This document shows positions 15,857-25,490 of a stretch of DNA of 64,000 nt, piece by piece. The position numbers and the translations under genes are program-made. Source of the DNA: Bacteroidota bacterium. Lineage in GTDB: Bacteria > Bacteroidota > Bacteroidia > Bacteroidales > Lentimicrobiaceae. Positions within the stretch are counted from its first letter, which is position 1; each line of letters starts with the position of its first letter. The DNA lies in assembly GCA_009773515.1 (NCBI GenBank), contig WSXX01000024.1, positions 1-64,000 on the forward strand. Direction: 5' to 3'. The notes under the pieces are model-generated. The model was not told the origin of the DNA. It did not search any database and was given only the letters and a program-made list of their open reading frames with translations.

Positions 15857-18800
15857 ATGGCCCTAAACAATAAAAAATCAATTGTAGTTGGCAAAGGAGT
15901 TTACCGCTTTATTTTCCTGTATTTAATATTGCTTGTTGTTACAGGTTTTGCTGTAATAAAAATTTATAATTATAAGATTGACGCCCTAAAACAAAGCAAA
16001 GGGAGCTATCTGAAGGCTCTTTCAGAGCTTAAGGTCAGGCAGCTGAAAGCCTGGTATCTTGATGAAATGAATGATGCTGCTTTGATTTCTGAAAATATGT
16101 CGAAGAAGTCAGAGTATAATGATTTTATTGCCAGCAAAGATAGCAACAGCAAAGAATCATTCAGAGATTACCTGCAGTTTCTTGCAAAAGAACATGGATT
16201 TGTTGATGTTGTGGTTACAAAACCTGATGGTGATTTTCTTGCCTCGGCCATGGAAGGATATTATGAGGATTGCAACATTCTAAGGGATTTTATATTGCAG
16301 TCGGTACAGGAAAAAGCAATAGTGTTTTCTGATATTTACAATTGTCCGATTCATAAATTGCCTCATATCGACATTTTTTCTCCGATTCTGGATAAAAACA
16401 GAGAAATCCGGTCAGTTATAGTTTTTAGAAAGGATCCGATAAAAGATATCTATCCTTTGGTTTCATTCTGGCCCGAAGATAACAGTTCATACGAATCAGT
16501 TCTCGTTAAAAAAGAAGGTGATAGTATCCGTATAATAAATAAACTCAGGTTTTCAGATAAAGAAGTTCTTGATGTAAAAATGTCGTTAAAACAGCTGGAT
16601 ATAGCTGCTGCAGCTGCAGTTTCAGGGCATAAAGGAATTTTCGAAGGCATTGATTATCGTGGAATTGAGGTGTTCTCATACACAAGTCCGGTTACCGGAA
16701 CTCCCTGGTTTATGGTGTCGAAAGTTGATAAAGCCGAACTGTTCAGCAATTTAAACGCTGAGTTAATTTTGATTACTTCAGCTGTTCTTCTGTTTCTATT
16801 GCTTGCAATTTTTGGATTTCTTTTCTTTTATAACAGACGCAGGCTTCAGATATATAAATCACTCTATCGTTCTAAAAAGGAATTTCAAACAATCTTATAC
16901 AGCATCGGCGATGGCGTAATTGTTACTGATGCGGCTGGAAATGTAAAAAATATCAATCTGGTAGCTGAACAGCTTACCGGCTGGAATGAAGATGAAGCGA
17001 TCAACAAAAATGTTGAAGAGATTTTTAATATTGTAAACTTCGATACCCGTGCAAAGGTTGAAAATCCTGTTCATCGCGTTATAGAAGAGGGTGTTGTTGT
17101 GGGATTGGCCAACCATACCCTGCTGATCTCGAAAAACGGCAAAGAATTTCCAATCTCTGACAGCGGGGCTCCCATTAGAGATGAAGATGGCAGCCTTAGC
17201 GGTGTCGTTCTGGTTTTCAGGGATCAGGCCGAAGAGTATTATTACCGTAAAGAACTTGAAGACGGGCGCACCCGTTATCAGAAATTATTTGTTGAGAATC
17301 CTCAACCCATGTGGATATATGATCTGGAAACCCTTCAATTTCTGGAAGTAAACGAAACCGCAATAAAAAAGTATGGCTATACACGCGAGGAGTTTCTGAC
17401 AATGACACTTAAGGATATCAGACCCTCTGAAGATATTCCTGCTTTGCTTGAAGATGTTAGCCAAACATCAAATATGCTTAATGATGCCGGGGTTTGGAGG
17501 CATATTCTGAAGGATGGCAGTCTGGTGTTCGTTGAGATTACCTCGCATTCAGTAAACTTCAAAGGCAGACCAGCCCGTCATGTGATGGTTAATAATATCA
17601 CAGGGCGGTTAGAAGCGGAGAATAACCTGCGTAAAGCGGAAGAGTATTACAGAACATTAATAGAAAAGGCTCCTGATGGAATTGTTCTGATTGATAAAAC
17701 CGGTAAAATGATTTTCGCAAGTCCTTCTGCCAGAAAAATATTTGGTTACCCGGATCCGGCATCCGAATTTCCTGACCCGAATGAATCTACACATCCTGAT
17801 GACCTGCCTGTTGTTTTGGGCGCTTTGAGTGATGTGATTGGTGATAAAAGTCGGGTTCGTACCCTGGTTTATCGTTTCAAAACGCATAATAACGAATGGC
17901 GTTGGGTTGAAAGCACTTTCAGTAATATGTTTCACGTGCCTGAAGTTGAGGCAATTGTAATAAATTTCAGAGATGTTACTGATCGCAAACATGCAGAATA
18001 TGAGAGGTTTAAACTACAGAATATTGTTGAAAGCAGTATAAATGAGATATTCGTTTTTGATGGTGATACCTTAAAATTTGAATTTGCCAATAAAAGCGGA
18101 CTGCAGAATCTGGGGTATTCTTTAAGAGAATTATCGGAACTGACACCGCTTGATGTGGCTCCGGAATTTACAGATGATGAGTTTAAAGGATTTATTAATC
18201 AAATTGAAGCAGAACCTGAAAAAAGTATCTATCTGGAATCCTTCCATCGTCGAAAAAACGGAACTGTTTATCCTATTGAGATCAGATTGCAAATCTTGAA
18301 ACAGGATGGCCGTAAGTTGTTTTTTGCAGTAATCAATGATATTACCTATCGCAAAAGAGCAGAACAGACCCTGATGCAAAGTGAGGAAAAGTTCAGAAGC
18401 ATCTTTCGAAACGATGCCGCCATTAAGCTGCTGATTGATCCCGACTCACTGAAAATTGTGGATGCAAATGATGCTGCTACAACCTTTTATGGATGGAGTT
18501 TCGACGAACTTACATCAATGCAGATTGATCAGGTAAATACACTGACAGCTGATCAGATACGCTTCGAGATTACAAGGATTGTTGCAAAAGAGAAACTTCA
18601 TTTTAACTTTCAGCATCGGCTCAAAGACGGCAGCATAAGAGATGTAGAAGTCTATTCAAGTGCTGTTCGGATTGGCGACAGATTTCTTCTTCATTCTATC
18701 GTGCATGACGTTACTTCACAAAAAGAGGCACAGCGAAAAATCAATTTCCTGATACGTTCAGTAGATCAAAGTCCGGTTGGTATAATTGTGACCAACAGTG

Positions 18801-20269
18801 AAGGTATTATTGAATATACCAATCCAAAATACTCTGAAATAACAGGTTTTAGTGCCGATGAAATGCTTGGTACTATTCCCCGCATTCTGCTTGCTGATGA
18901 TGACGGAGTTGAGGATAGCCCGATTTGGAAAATTGTAAATACCGGAGAAAGTTATGTTGGCGAGGATAAAGACGTCCGGAAAAACGGTGAGTATTATTGG
19001 CGGAATTCTGCAGTCTCTCCTGTTCTGGACGAAAAAGAAAGAATCCGCAACTTTGTTATTGTTGTGGAAGACATCAGCCGTCAAAAACAATTGCTCGATG
19101 AACTCAGGTTGTCGAAGGAAAAAGCAGAAGAAAGCGACAGACTTAAATCATCGTTTCTTGCCAATATGAGTCATGAAATCAGAACTCCAATGAATGGAAT
19201 TCTTGGTTTTATGAGTCTTCTTCAGGAACCCGATCTTACCGGTGAAATGCGCGACGAATACATCGAAATCGTTAATGCAAGCGGTCAACGACTTTTGAAT
19301 ACAATCAATGATATTATCGACATCTCGAAGATTGAATCGGGGCAAATATCCATTAACAAAGAAAATGTTGACATTATCGCTTTACTGAAAAGGCTTTTCA
19401 TGTTCTTTAAGCCTGAAACTGATGCCAAGGGCCTGGATCTGATACTAAATGTCAGCCTGAAGAAAGAGGAAAGTACCTGTCTTATAGATATTCATAAAAC
19501 CGAATCGGTTCTGACCAATCTGTTAAAGAATGCCATCAAATTTACTTTTGAAGGAAGTATTACTCTTGAATGTAAATTTGTTGATAATTCTCTCAATTTT
19601 TCAATTACAGATACCGGAAAAGGAGTGCCGGCTGACAGGCTGAAAAGTATTTTTGATCGTTTTGTGCAGGCCGATGTTTCTCATTCACGCGAATTTGAGG
19701 GATCGGGTCTGGGACTTGCTATTTCCAAAGCTTTTGTGGAAATGATGGGCGGAACCATTCATGTTACATCAGAATTGGGTGCTGGATCGAAATTTTCATT
19801 TACAGTGCCGATAGAAATCAAAGAAACCCAGATAACCAAGCCGGTAATTTCAGAGACGGTTCAACCCGATGTAGCCAAAAAACTTGATTACGTATTTCTT
19901 GTTGCGGAGGACGACAATGTTAGTTTCCTTTACCTGAGCAAACTTTTTGCAAACTATCAGGTGAAGCTCATCAGGGCAAACAATGGACTGGAGGCTGTTA
20001 ACATCTGTAAGAGTAATCCGGAAATTTCATTGGTGTTTATGGATATTAAAATGCCTGTAATGGATAGTTACACCGCAACCCGAAAGATACTGGAACTCAA
20101 TCCCGGAATGCCAATCATTGCCCTGACTGCTTTTGCTTTTTCCGAAGACAAAGAAAAAGCATTGAATGCCGGCTGTATTGATTACATCAGCAAACCGGCA
20201 AACCGCAGGGTTCTTATGGAAATGCTCGAACGCATTCTGAATTTTAAAGATACAATTGAGTGGCGCTGA
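15857..20269 (+). CDS. Hybrid sensor histidine kinase/response regulator with six PAS domains
   Basis: A membrane-bound sensor of about 1470 residues. Membrane helix 1 is near residues 16-38. It is followed by a periplasmic sensory domain of about 260 residues and helix 2 near 300-325. Six cytoplasmic PAS modules start near residues 343, 472, 596, 718, 844 and 963. Next come the HisKA phospho-acceptor motif (SFLANMSHEIRTPMNG, near 1100), the ATPase with its N box (TNLLKNAIKF), G1 (DTGKGVP) and G2 (GSGLGLAI), and a receiver with the acceptor Asp in FMDIKMP near 1395 and KP in DYISKPANR. All catalytic residues look intact. There is no HPt or output domain, so a partner must act downstream. ATG 15857 is preferred over TTG 15848. 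The ligand is unknown. Confidence 0.93.
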   Translation: MALNNKKSIVVGKGVYRFIFLYLILLVVTGFAVIKIYNYKIDALKQSKGSYLKALSELKVRQLKAWYLDEMNDAALISENMSKKSEYNDFIASKDSNSKESFRDYLQFLAKEHGFVDVVVTKPDGDFLASAMEGYYEDCNILRDFILQSVQEKAIVFSDIYNCPIHKLPHIDIFSPILDKNREIRSVIVFRKDPIKDIYPLVSFWPEDNSSYESVLVKKEGDSIRIINKLRFSDKEVLDVKMSLKQLDIAAAAAVSGHKGIFEGIDYRGIEVFSYTSPVTGTPWFMVSKVDKAELFSNLNAELILITSAVLLFLLLAIFGFLFFYNRRRLQIYKSLYRSKKEFQTILYSIGDGVIVTDAAGNVKNINLVAEQLTGWNEDEAINKNVEEIFNIVNFDTRAKVENPVHRVIEEGVVVGLANHTLLISKNGKEFPISDSGAPIRDEDGSLSGVVLVFRDQAEEYYYRKELEDGRTRYQKLFVENPQPMWIYDLETLQFLEVNETAIKKYGYTREEFLTMTLKDIRPSEDIPALLEDVSQTSNMLNDAGVWRHILKDGSLVFVEITSHSVNFKGRPARHVMVNNITGRLEAENNLRKAEEYYRTLIEKAPDGIVLIDKTGKMIFASPSARKIFGYPDPASEFPDPNESTHPDDLPVVLGALSDVIGDKSRVRTLVYRFKTHNNEWRWVESTFSNMFHVPEVEAIVINFRDVTDRKHAEYERFKLQNIVESSINEIFVFDGDTLKFEFANKSGLQNLGYSLRELSELTPLDVAPEFTDDEFKGFINQIEAEPEKSIYLESFHRRKNGTVYPIEIRLQILKQDGRKLFFAVINDITYRKRAEQTLMQSEEKFRSIFRNDAAIKLLIDPDSLKIVDANDAATTFYGWSFDELTSMQIDQVNTLTADQIRFEITRIVAKEKLHFNFQHRLKDGSIRDVEVYSSAVRIGDRFLLHSIVHDVTSQKEAQRKINFLIRSVDQSPVGIIVTNSEGIIEYTNPKYSEITGFSADEMLGTIPRILLADDDGVEDSPIWKIVNTGESYVGEDKDVRKNGEYYWRNSAVSPVLDEKERIRNFVIVVEDISRQKQLLDELRLSKEKAEESDRLKSSFLANMSHEIRTPMNGILGFMSLLQEPDLTGEMRDEYIEIVNASGQRLLNTINDIIDISKIESGQISINKENVDIIALLKRLFMFFKPETDAKGLDLILNVSLKKEESTCLIDIHKTESVLTNLLKNAIKFTFEGSITLECKFVDNSLNFSITDTGKGVPADRLKSIFDRFVQADVSHSREFEGSGLGLAISKAFVEMMGGTIHVTSELGAGSKFSFTVPIEIKETQITKPVISETVQPDVAKKLDYVFLVAEDDNVSFLYLSKLFANYQVKLIRANNGLEAVNICKSNPEISLVFMDIKMPVMDSYTATRKILELNPGMPIIALTAFAFSEDKEKALNAGCIDYISKPANRRVLMEMLERILNFKDTIEWR

Positions 20270-20336
20270 ACAATCGTTGTTTTTTGCTTTATTGATTGAT
20301 TTACTTTTATTTTGTTTTTACTGACCAGTGTTTTTT

Positions 20337-21116
20337 ATGTTGTTGAATTTCTCCCGAAGGGTAATAAATTTTGCCAGATACAGGCTCATTCCTCCTCATA
20401 ATATGTTCAGTCATAAAGCTGAACAGTTTTATTTTGATGAATATATGCAATTTATCAGCCCTTATCTCATCAAAGGGCAAACCATGCTGGATATCGGTTG
20501 TCAGATGGGGCGGTTTACCATTCCTGCTGCGCTTGCTGGTGTTAATGTGGTTGCTACCGATATAAGAACCAGCTACTTTCGTTTTATCAGTAAAAAAATC
20601 AATGGCCAGGGGAATGTTGAATTCCGCCACGAAACACTTGAGCAGTCTTTGAGTAGCCTCCCAAAAGAGCAGTTTGATGTGGTTATGTGTCTGGAACTGC
20701 TTTACAATCTGCCTGATACTGAGCAGAATCTGCAAAAGCTGGCTTTGTTGCTGAAACCTGGAGGTGTGTTGATTACTTCTCACCGCAGTCCGGGATATTA
20801 TCTTTTCCGGTTTATCCGCGAAAAGAATTTCGAAGCGGCAAATCTTATTTTGCAGGCAAAACATCCTGATTATAACGCTCAGACTGTTGATGAATTGAAA
20901 ACTCTGTGCATTAAGTCGGGGCTGGAACTTATTCAACTGTCTCCTGTTGGGTTGTTCTCAGGTTTCGGAAGTGATGCCTTTTCGGGGATTGCAAACCCAA
21001 TGAAACTTTCAGAACAAGAAAAACAGGCTTTAAAGCAATTTGAAACCAATCCTGATCTGGGCAAGCTTTATGGCAATTCGGCCCGATATAACCTTATGAT
21101 CGGGAAGCGAAAGTAA
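20337..21116 (+). CDS. Class I SAM-dependent methyltransferase
   Basis: The N-terminal third has the SAM-binding motif I, MLDIGCQMGRFTIPAA, then the acidic post-I strand VVATDIR. Motif IV follows as FDVVMCLELLYNLPD, and LLKPGGVLITSHRS is the family's usual loop after helix E. This is a Methyltransf_11/25-type fold of about 259 residues; the substrate cannot be predicted. The frame opens at GTG 20328, but I chose ATG 20337 (MLLNFSRRV) three codons later. It follows the histidine kinase by 67 bp and precedes ftsE by 89 bp, all on the plus strand. No promoter box or terminator is obvious between them. Confidence 0.85.
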   Translation: MLLNFSRRVINFARYRLIPPHNMFSHKAEQFYFDEYMQFISPYLIKGQTMLDIGCQMGRFTIPAALAGVNVVATDIRTSYFRFISKKINGQGNVEFRHETLEQSLSSLPKEQFDVVMCLELLYNLPDTEQNLQKLALLLKPGGVLITSHRSPGYYLFRFIREKNFEAANLILQAKHPDYNAQTVDELKTLCIKSGLELIQLSPVGLFSGFGSDAFSGIANPMKLSEQEKQALKQFETNPDLGKLYGNSARYNLMIGKRK

Positions 21117-21205
21117 TCAGAACGGTATATGTTTTGAAATCCTGACTTATAATCAGCCGCCTCATGGTATTCCTTGCTATCTTTACACACTCAAAATAAA
21201 AGGGT

Positions 21206-21892
21206 ATGGATTCAGATGTAATAATTGATCTTCAGAATATCAGCATTTTTCAGCGCGATAATCTTGTTTTGTCAGGTGTTGACCTTAAAGTAAAACAAGG
21301 AGAATTTGTTTACCTGATCGGAAAAACCGGAACAGGGAAAAGCAGTTTGCTGAAAACCCTTTATGCTGAACTGCCTCTCAATGAAGGTTATGGAACCGTT
21401 TGTGGTTATAATCTGGTAGGAATTAAGCGTAAAGATGTGCCTTTTCTGAGACGCAGACTTGGTATTGTTTTTCAGGATTTTCAGTTGATGTTCGATCGCT
21501 CAGTGCAGGCGAATCTGATGTTTGTGCTCAAAGCTACAGGCTGGAAAGATAAAGTGGCTATGGATGACCGTATAAAGCAGGTGCTTGAAAAAGTTGGTCT
21601 TTCGACCAAGGGATTTAAAATGCCTCATCAGCTTTCAGGTGGCGAGCAGCAAAGGGTTTCCATTGCACGGGCGCTGTTGAATGATCCTGAACTTATCCTT
21701 GCCGATGAACCTACCGGAAATCTTGACCCCGAAACTTCAATTGGAATTATGAACCTGCTGATCGACATCAGCAAATCGGGCAGGGCTGTTTTAATGGCTA
21801 CCCATAATTATGCACTGATGGATAGATTCCCATCACGAACGGTTAAATGTGAAAGCGGGAAAGTTTTAATCTTCGAACACAGCATTGATTAA
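21206..21892 (+). CDS. ftsE: Cell division ATP-binding protein FtsE
   Basis: ATPase half of the FtsEX complex, which controls peptidoglycan hydrolysis at the septum. The 228 residues contain Walker A (GKTGTGKSS), a Q-loop (GIVFQDFQLMFDRSVQAN), the signature LSGGEQQRVSIARAL, Walker B (LILADEPTGNLDPE) and the switch His (MATHNY). The overall sequence pattern is that of Bacteroidota FtsE. FtsX, the membrane partner, is not in the window. The gene's 3' end overlaps the convergent glycosyltransferase gene by 27 bp. A near-match promoter box (TATCTTTA, 21178-21185) lies upstream. LolD-type ATPases are similar, but the fit to FtsE is better. Confidence 0.88.
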   Translation: MDSDVIIDLQNISIFQRDNLVLSGVDLKVKQGEFVYLIGKTGTGKSSLLKTLYAELPLNEGYGTVCGYNLVGIKRKDVPFLRRRLGIVFQDFQLMFDRSVQANLMFVLKATGWKDKVAMDDRIKQVLEKVGLSTKGFKMPHQLSGGEQQRVSIARALLNDPELILADEPTGNLDPETSIGIMNLLIDISKSGRAVLMATHNYALMDRFPSRTVKCESGKVLIFEHSID

Positions 21893-22999
21893 CTTGCGTG
21901 CATTGGCGGCATTTGAGTATGTCGTCTGAAGAATTTCCATTCGTGCCAGTGCTTCAGCACCCGAAAATGGTTTCCCTGAAAGTTTATCAAGCATTTTTCT
22001 GAGTTCTGCAGGAGTTTCAGCCGTATAGCATAAACTATTCAAGCCTGTTCCGTTGAGCATTGCCAGATTAACAAGGCAATGTCTTCCGTTGTATAATGTA
22101 TTGAGCAGCTTTAGCTTAAGCCCGGTAGCCTGAAAAGTCACCAGAATATTTACCTGTGCGTTTCTGATAAGCGAGAATAGTTCAGCATCATCAGGGTTGG
22201 CAATTACTGAAATATTACTGTGCTTTGCGGCCAGCTCAATTATGTGTTTCGGCGGGTTCATCCCGGCAATTATCAACTGATGACTGGTTTGTGCAAAAAC
22301 CTTATTGATCAGAAATGCTGCTGCTGCCTCGTTTTCAGGAACTTCTATATTACCATGATAAAGCGCATAATTTCCGGTGCCTTCAATTACATTCAATTCT
22401 TCGTTCGTGTGAAAACTGGGCAGAAATCTCACATCGTTGTGCGGAAATTTACTTTTCAGATAACTGGTGTCGTATTCTGAAACAACCAGCATGAGATCAG
22501 CGTGTTTCAGTTTCTTTTGAAAGAAAAGGAGTTTCAGACTTTCAACGAGGAAATATGCTTTTTTGCCGGGATTACGCTCTGCTTTGAAAAGATTTATATA
22601 ATACTGATGTTCGATATTGCTTTCCCGATAAATCAGTTTTCGTCCCTTCAGTCTTGAATCATCTATATAAAAGCATGAATGCAATCCTTCGAACAATATC
22701 GGATGATTATCCTGCAAAAGGTTGTTGATCATAGCTTCAGAACGCCTGCTTTTTACGATATATGGTTTCAGGCAGAAAGCTGATTTCAATCCGAGTTTGC
22801 GTGGATAGTAAAAAACTTTTTCGCACATCGGCTCAAGTTCGGGAGCTTGATCGCGGCCCGGGTATTCAATGATGTGAAGATAAATTCTTATCCCCATTTT
22901 GTGCAGTGCCCTGATTTTGTAGTAAACGTCAATCACCCCGCCGTAATTGGGTGGAAAAGGCACATCAAAAGAAACAATGTGAAGGAAACGCTCAGACAT
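21866..22999 (-). CDS. Glycosyltransferase (GT4-like, putative)
   Basis: A 377-residue GT-B type protein. The N-terminus FDVPFPPNYGGVIDVYYKI is the usual glycine-rich acceptor-side opening of family 4 transferases. The second domain has SEYDTSYLKSKF, ALYHGNIEVPEN and a degenerate donor-binding region. The classic EGFG-type motif is not obvious (here TFQATGLKLKLLNTLY), so the donor site is atypical for GT4. It likely builds a surface glycan. Its start overlaps the stop of the preceding glycosyltransferase gene by 8 bp, indicating translational coupling, and its 3' end overlaps ftsE on the other strand by 27 bp. Confidence 0.78.
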   Translation of the reverse strand: MSERFLHIVSFDVPFPPNYGGVIDVYYKIRALHKMGIRIYLHIIEYPGRDQAPELEPMCEKVFYYPRKLGLKSAFCLKPYIVKSRRSEAMINNLLQDNHPILFEGLHSCFYIDDSRLKGRKLIYRESNIEHQYYINLFKAERNPGKKAYFLVESLKLLFFQKKLKHADLMLVVSEYDTSYLKSKFPHNDVRFLPSFHTNEELNVIEGTGNYALYHGNIEVPENEAAAAFLINKVFAQTSHQLIIAGMNPPKHIIELAAKHSNISVIANPDDAELFSLIRNAQVNILVTFQATGLKLKLLNTLYNGRHCLVNLAMLNGTGLNSLCYTAETPAELRKMLDKLSGKPFSGAEALARMEILQTTYSNAANARKLINAVFED

Positions 23000-24107
23000 A
23001 TTTTTTGTAAAGTTCTATCAGGGTTATTGCTTCTTTTTCCCAGGTAAGTTCTGATGAAGCATGTAAAAGGTTTTTTCTCCAGATTTTTTGTGATTCAACA
23101 TCCGAAAGCATGTTTGTTATCAGATTGCCAAGGTATTCAGGATCATGACTTTCGGCAATTCTACCGATGTTGTAACCTTCAACAATACGGGCAATTTCGG
23201 GCAGACGTGAAGCCAACACCGGAATTCCGGCGTGAATGTAATCAAAAAGCTTGTTGGGAAGACTAAACCGGTAATTGATGTTGGTATTTTTGTCAAGTGT
23301 CAAACCAATGTCTGCTAGCCGCGTGTGTCTGATAAGTTCGGGGTAGGGGAGTCTGTTTTTGAAAATGATTTTATCCTCAAGTTTCAGATTCTTAGCCATT
23401 TCCTTGAGTTTCCCGATCACATCTCCTCCGCCGATGATAAGCAGAATAGCATTATCAACAAATTTCATGGCTTCGACAGTTTCTTCTGCCCCGCGCTGAA
23501 TGTTAATTCCTGCGCCTTGCATCAGTATAATACTTTTGTCAGCAGGCAGTCCGCATTCCTCGCGCGATAAAGGTTTTGATTCTGTTTGAAGCCGCGGTAT
23601 GTTTCTGAGAACATTAAGTTTCTTTCCGTATTTCTTTTCGTAAAGGTCGGCAATGGATTGATTGACGGTGATAATATCCATGAGTTTCGGAAAAATAAAT
23701 CGCTCAATCCTTTCCCATATTCCCTGAACAAATGGTCGGTTGACCAGTTCCGGCGTTTCAGTGTAATATTCGTGGCTATCGTAAACTATAGGAGTGCGCT
23801 TTAGCTTATGTGCTGCGAAGTTCGCAGGAAGGGTGTCCAGATCGTTGGATACCAGCAGATTGCTTTTTCTGGCAAGAAGATAAATCAGCAGCCTTATATT
23901 GTACTCTGCATAAAAGAGCGGGCCTTTCCTGAAAAGCAATTTCATGCGATGCGTTTTATAAGGCCTGTCATTGAGTGGCAGACAACCAGGTAGCCATCGT
24001 CCGGTAAGGGTAACATCAAAGCCCATTTCTGATAAGGTTCTGCATACCTTGTCCACACGTTGATCCGTGCTTAAATCATTGGTAACTGAAACGATAACTT
24101 TTTTCAA
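22992..24107 (-). CDS. Glycosyltransferase family 4 protein
   Basis: A 371-residue GT-B glycosyltransferase with the N-terminal VIVSVTNDLSTDQRVDKVCR pattern of family 4, the linker YDSHEYYTETPEL, ILMQGAGINIQRGAEETVEA, and the donor-site region NYRFSLPNKLFDYIHAGIPV ending before EIARIVEG. I start it at TTG 24107 (giving KKVIVSVTND). An exact minus-strand -7 box (TACTTTTG, 24134-24141) lies just upstream, and the residues before it in the longer frame (to 24371) are unlike any GT and would run through murB. The next gene overlaps by 8 bp, so the two GTs form an operon, probably for surface polysaccharide. Confidence 0.85.
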   Translation of the reverse strand: MKKVIVSVTNDLSTDQRVDKVCRTLSEMGFDVTLTGRWLPGCLPLNDRPYKTHRMKLLFRKGPLFYAEYNIRLLIYLLARKSNLLVSNDLDTLPANFAAHKLKRTPIVYDSHEYYTETPELVNRPFVQGIWERIERFIFPKLMDIITVNQSIADLYEKKYGKKLNVLRNIPRLQTESKPLSREECGLPADKSIILMQGAGINIQRGAEETVEAMKFVDNAILLIIGGGDVIGKLKEMAKNLKLEDKIIFKNRLPYPELIRHTRLADIGLTLDKNTNINYRFSLPNKLFDYIHAGIPVLASRLPEIARIVEGYNIGRIAESHDPEYLGNLITNMLSDVESQKIWRKNLLHASSELTWEKEAITLIELYKKYV

Positions 24108-24133
24108 AATGCAGACAGAAATTGAATGGCATG

Positions 24134-24141
24134 CAAAAGTA
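24134..24141 (-). promoter_or_regulatory. -7 box of the two-gene glycosyltransferase operon
   Basis: Minus strand TACTTTTG matches TAnnTTTG exactly. It lies 26 bp upstream of TTG 24107, and this position supports the short start. Confidence 0.6.
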
Positions 24142-24219
24142 CCTGATTTTTGTTTAAAAAAAATTTTATAAGCAGCAGAACACTGAATTTCCCTGCTTCG
24201 TTTAATCGTGCAATCTCTG

Positions 24220-24227
24220 TACTTTTG
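24220..24227 (+). promoter_or_regulatory. murB -7 promoter box
   Basis: TACTTTTG, followed by C, lies only 4 bp before ATG 24232. The predicted transcription start falls at or next to the start codon. Confidence 0.6.
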
Positions 24228-24231
24228 CAGC

Positions 24232-25260
24232 ATGAACAAACAGATTCCAATCAGCATACAGCATAATATCAGCCTTAAGCCATTCAACACCTTTGGTATG
24301 GATGTTAAAGCAGCCGCATTTACTGAAATCACTTCCGAAGAACAGTTGCCGGCTTTGCTTAAGTTTGTCAATACTTACAGCGGGCCTGTTCTTTTTCTGG
24401 GAGGAGGAAGTAATTTGCTGTTTACCGGCGATTTTAATGGATTGGTTGTTCATATTGCTACCAGGGGCATTGAGATTGTTGATGAAGATGACGAATTTGT
24501 TTACGTAAGAGGCAAAGCCGGCGAAAACTGGAATGATTTTGTACAGTTCTGCGTAAAGCGGAATTATGGCGGACTTGAGAACCTGAGCCTGATTCCCGGA
24601 AATGTTGGCAGTGCGCCCATTCAGAATATCGGAGCTTACGGTGTGGAAATCAAGGACACATTTTATATGCTCGATGCCATTGCTGTGCGAAGTGGTGAGT
24701 TTCGAGAATTCTTTAGTGACGAATGTGATTTTGGCTACCGCCACAGTATTTTTAAAACTGAATTAAAGGGCAGTTATATCATCCTTTCGGTGACCTTCAG
24801 GCTGCATAAAAATCCCGGATTGAGCCTTTCGTACGGATCAATCAAAGATCAGTTGAATGCCATGGGATTGAAAGAGAGTGTTCAAGCTGTTTCTGAGGCA
24901 GTTATCAGCATTCGCAGGAGCAAATTGCCCGATCCTCTTGAACTTGGCAATGCAGGTAGTTTCTTTAAAAATCCGGTTATTTCTAACCAACATTTTAATC
25001 AGATTCAGGCTTTGCATCCCGGCATTCCATCTTATCCGGCAGATGGAGGAGTTAAGCTTGCTGCCGGCTGGCTTATTGAAAAGTGCGGATGGAAAGGTTT
25101 CAGGGATGGAGATGCCGGAGTTCATGAAAAACAGGCTTTGGTGCTGGTAAATTATGGTGCTGCAAATGGTACACAAATACTTACACTTGCTCATAAAATA
25201 ATGGATTCAGTTAAAACCACTTTCGGCGTTGAAATTGAGCCTGAGGTGAATATACTTTAA
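24232..25260 (+). CDS. murB: UDP-N-acetylenolpyruvoylglucosamine reductase
   Basis: MurB reduces UDP-GlcNAc-enolpyruvate to UDP-MurNAc with NADPH and FAD, the second committed step of peptidoglycan synthesis in the cytoplasm. The 342-residue protein is the type I (E. coli-like) form. It has FLGGGSNLL for FAD, GGLENLSLIPGNVGSAPIQN, the Arg of YRHSIFK, the proton-donor Ser of NAGSFFKNP, and the closing Glu in EIEPEVNIL. ATG 24232 (MNKQIPISIQHNISL) is chosen; the track upstream to 24208 would include the promoter box. It is divergent from the glycosyltransferase operon, with the two -7 boxes about 80 bp apart. Confidence 0.95.
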   Translation: MNKQIPISIQHNISLKPFNTFGMDVKAAAFTEITSEEQLPALLKFVNTYSGPVLFLGGGSNLLFTGDFNGLVVHIATRGIEIVDEDDEFVYVRGKAGENWNDFVQFCVKRNYGGLENLSLIPGNVGSAPIQNIGAYGVEIKDTFYMLDAIAVRSGEFREFFSDECDFGYRHSIFKTELKGSYIILSVTFRLHKNPGLSLSYGSIKDQLNAMGLKESVQAVSEAVISIRRSKLPDPLELGNAGSFFKNPVISNQHFNQIQALHPGIPSYPADGGVKLAAGWLIEKCGWKGFRDGDAGVHEKQALVLVNYGAANGTQILTLAHKIMDSVKTTFGVEIEPEVNIL

Positions 25261-25303
25261 CTTGCTAATGACGTTTAGTCAAGGTGTAGGAATACTAAAA
25301 AAA

Positions 25304-25412
25304 AAGTCCTTCGACTCCGCTCAGGAGGACATCGTATAGAGCTGATAACGTGTGCAATAAAGATAATCATTGCTGAACTGACTCGAATGTCACTATGAGA
25401 GTCGAAGTGTTT
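25304..25412 (+). repeat. Dispersed intergenic repeat, copy 2
   Basis: AAGTCCTTCGACTCCGCT (25304-25321), CTCAGGAGGACATCGTAT (25320-25337) and GAGTCGAAGTGTTT (25399-25412) form one continuous element. The same blocks occur at 2022-2482, where they are interrupted. The 3' part also resembles 1919-1958. Confidence 0.6.
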
Positions 25413-25490
25413 AAACGCTTTTCCTGCAAAGATTCCTTTATCAAAGGGAAATTTTCTAAATTCGCACTTCCACTTTCTTAAATCTCGGGC

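Noticed and set aside
20307-20936. Minus-strand open frame of 209 codons across the methyltransferase
   Set aside because: The plus-strand frame carries SAM-binding motifs; the minus frame shows no domain pattern.
24202-24744. Minus-strand open frame of 180 codons across murB
   Set aside because: It is a shadow of murB, whose plus-strand frame has all family motifs.
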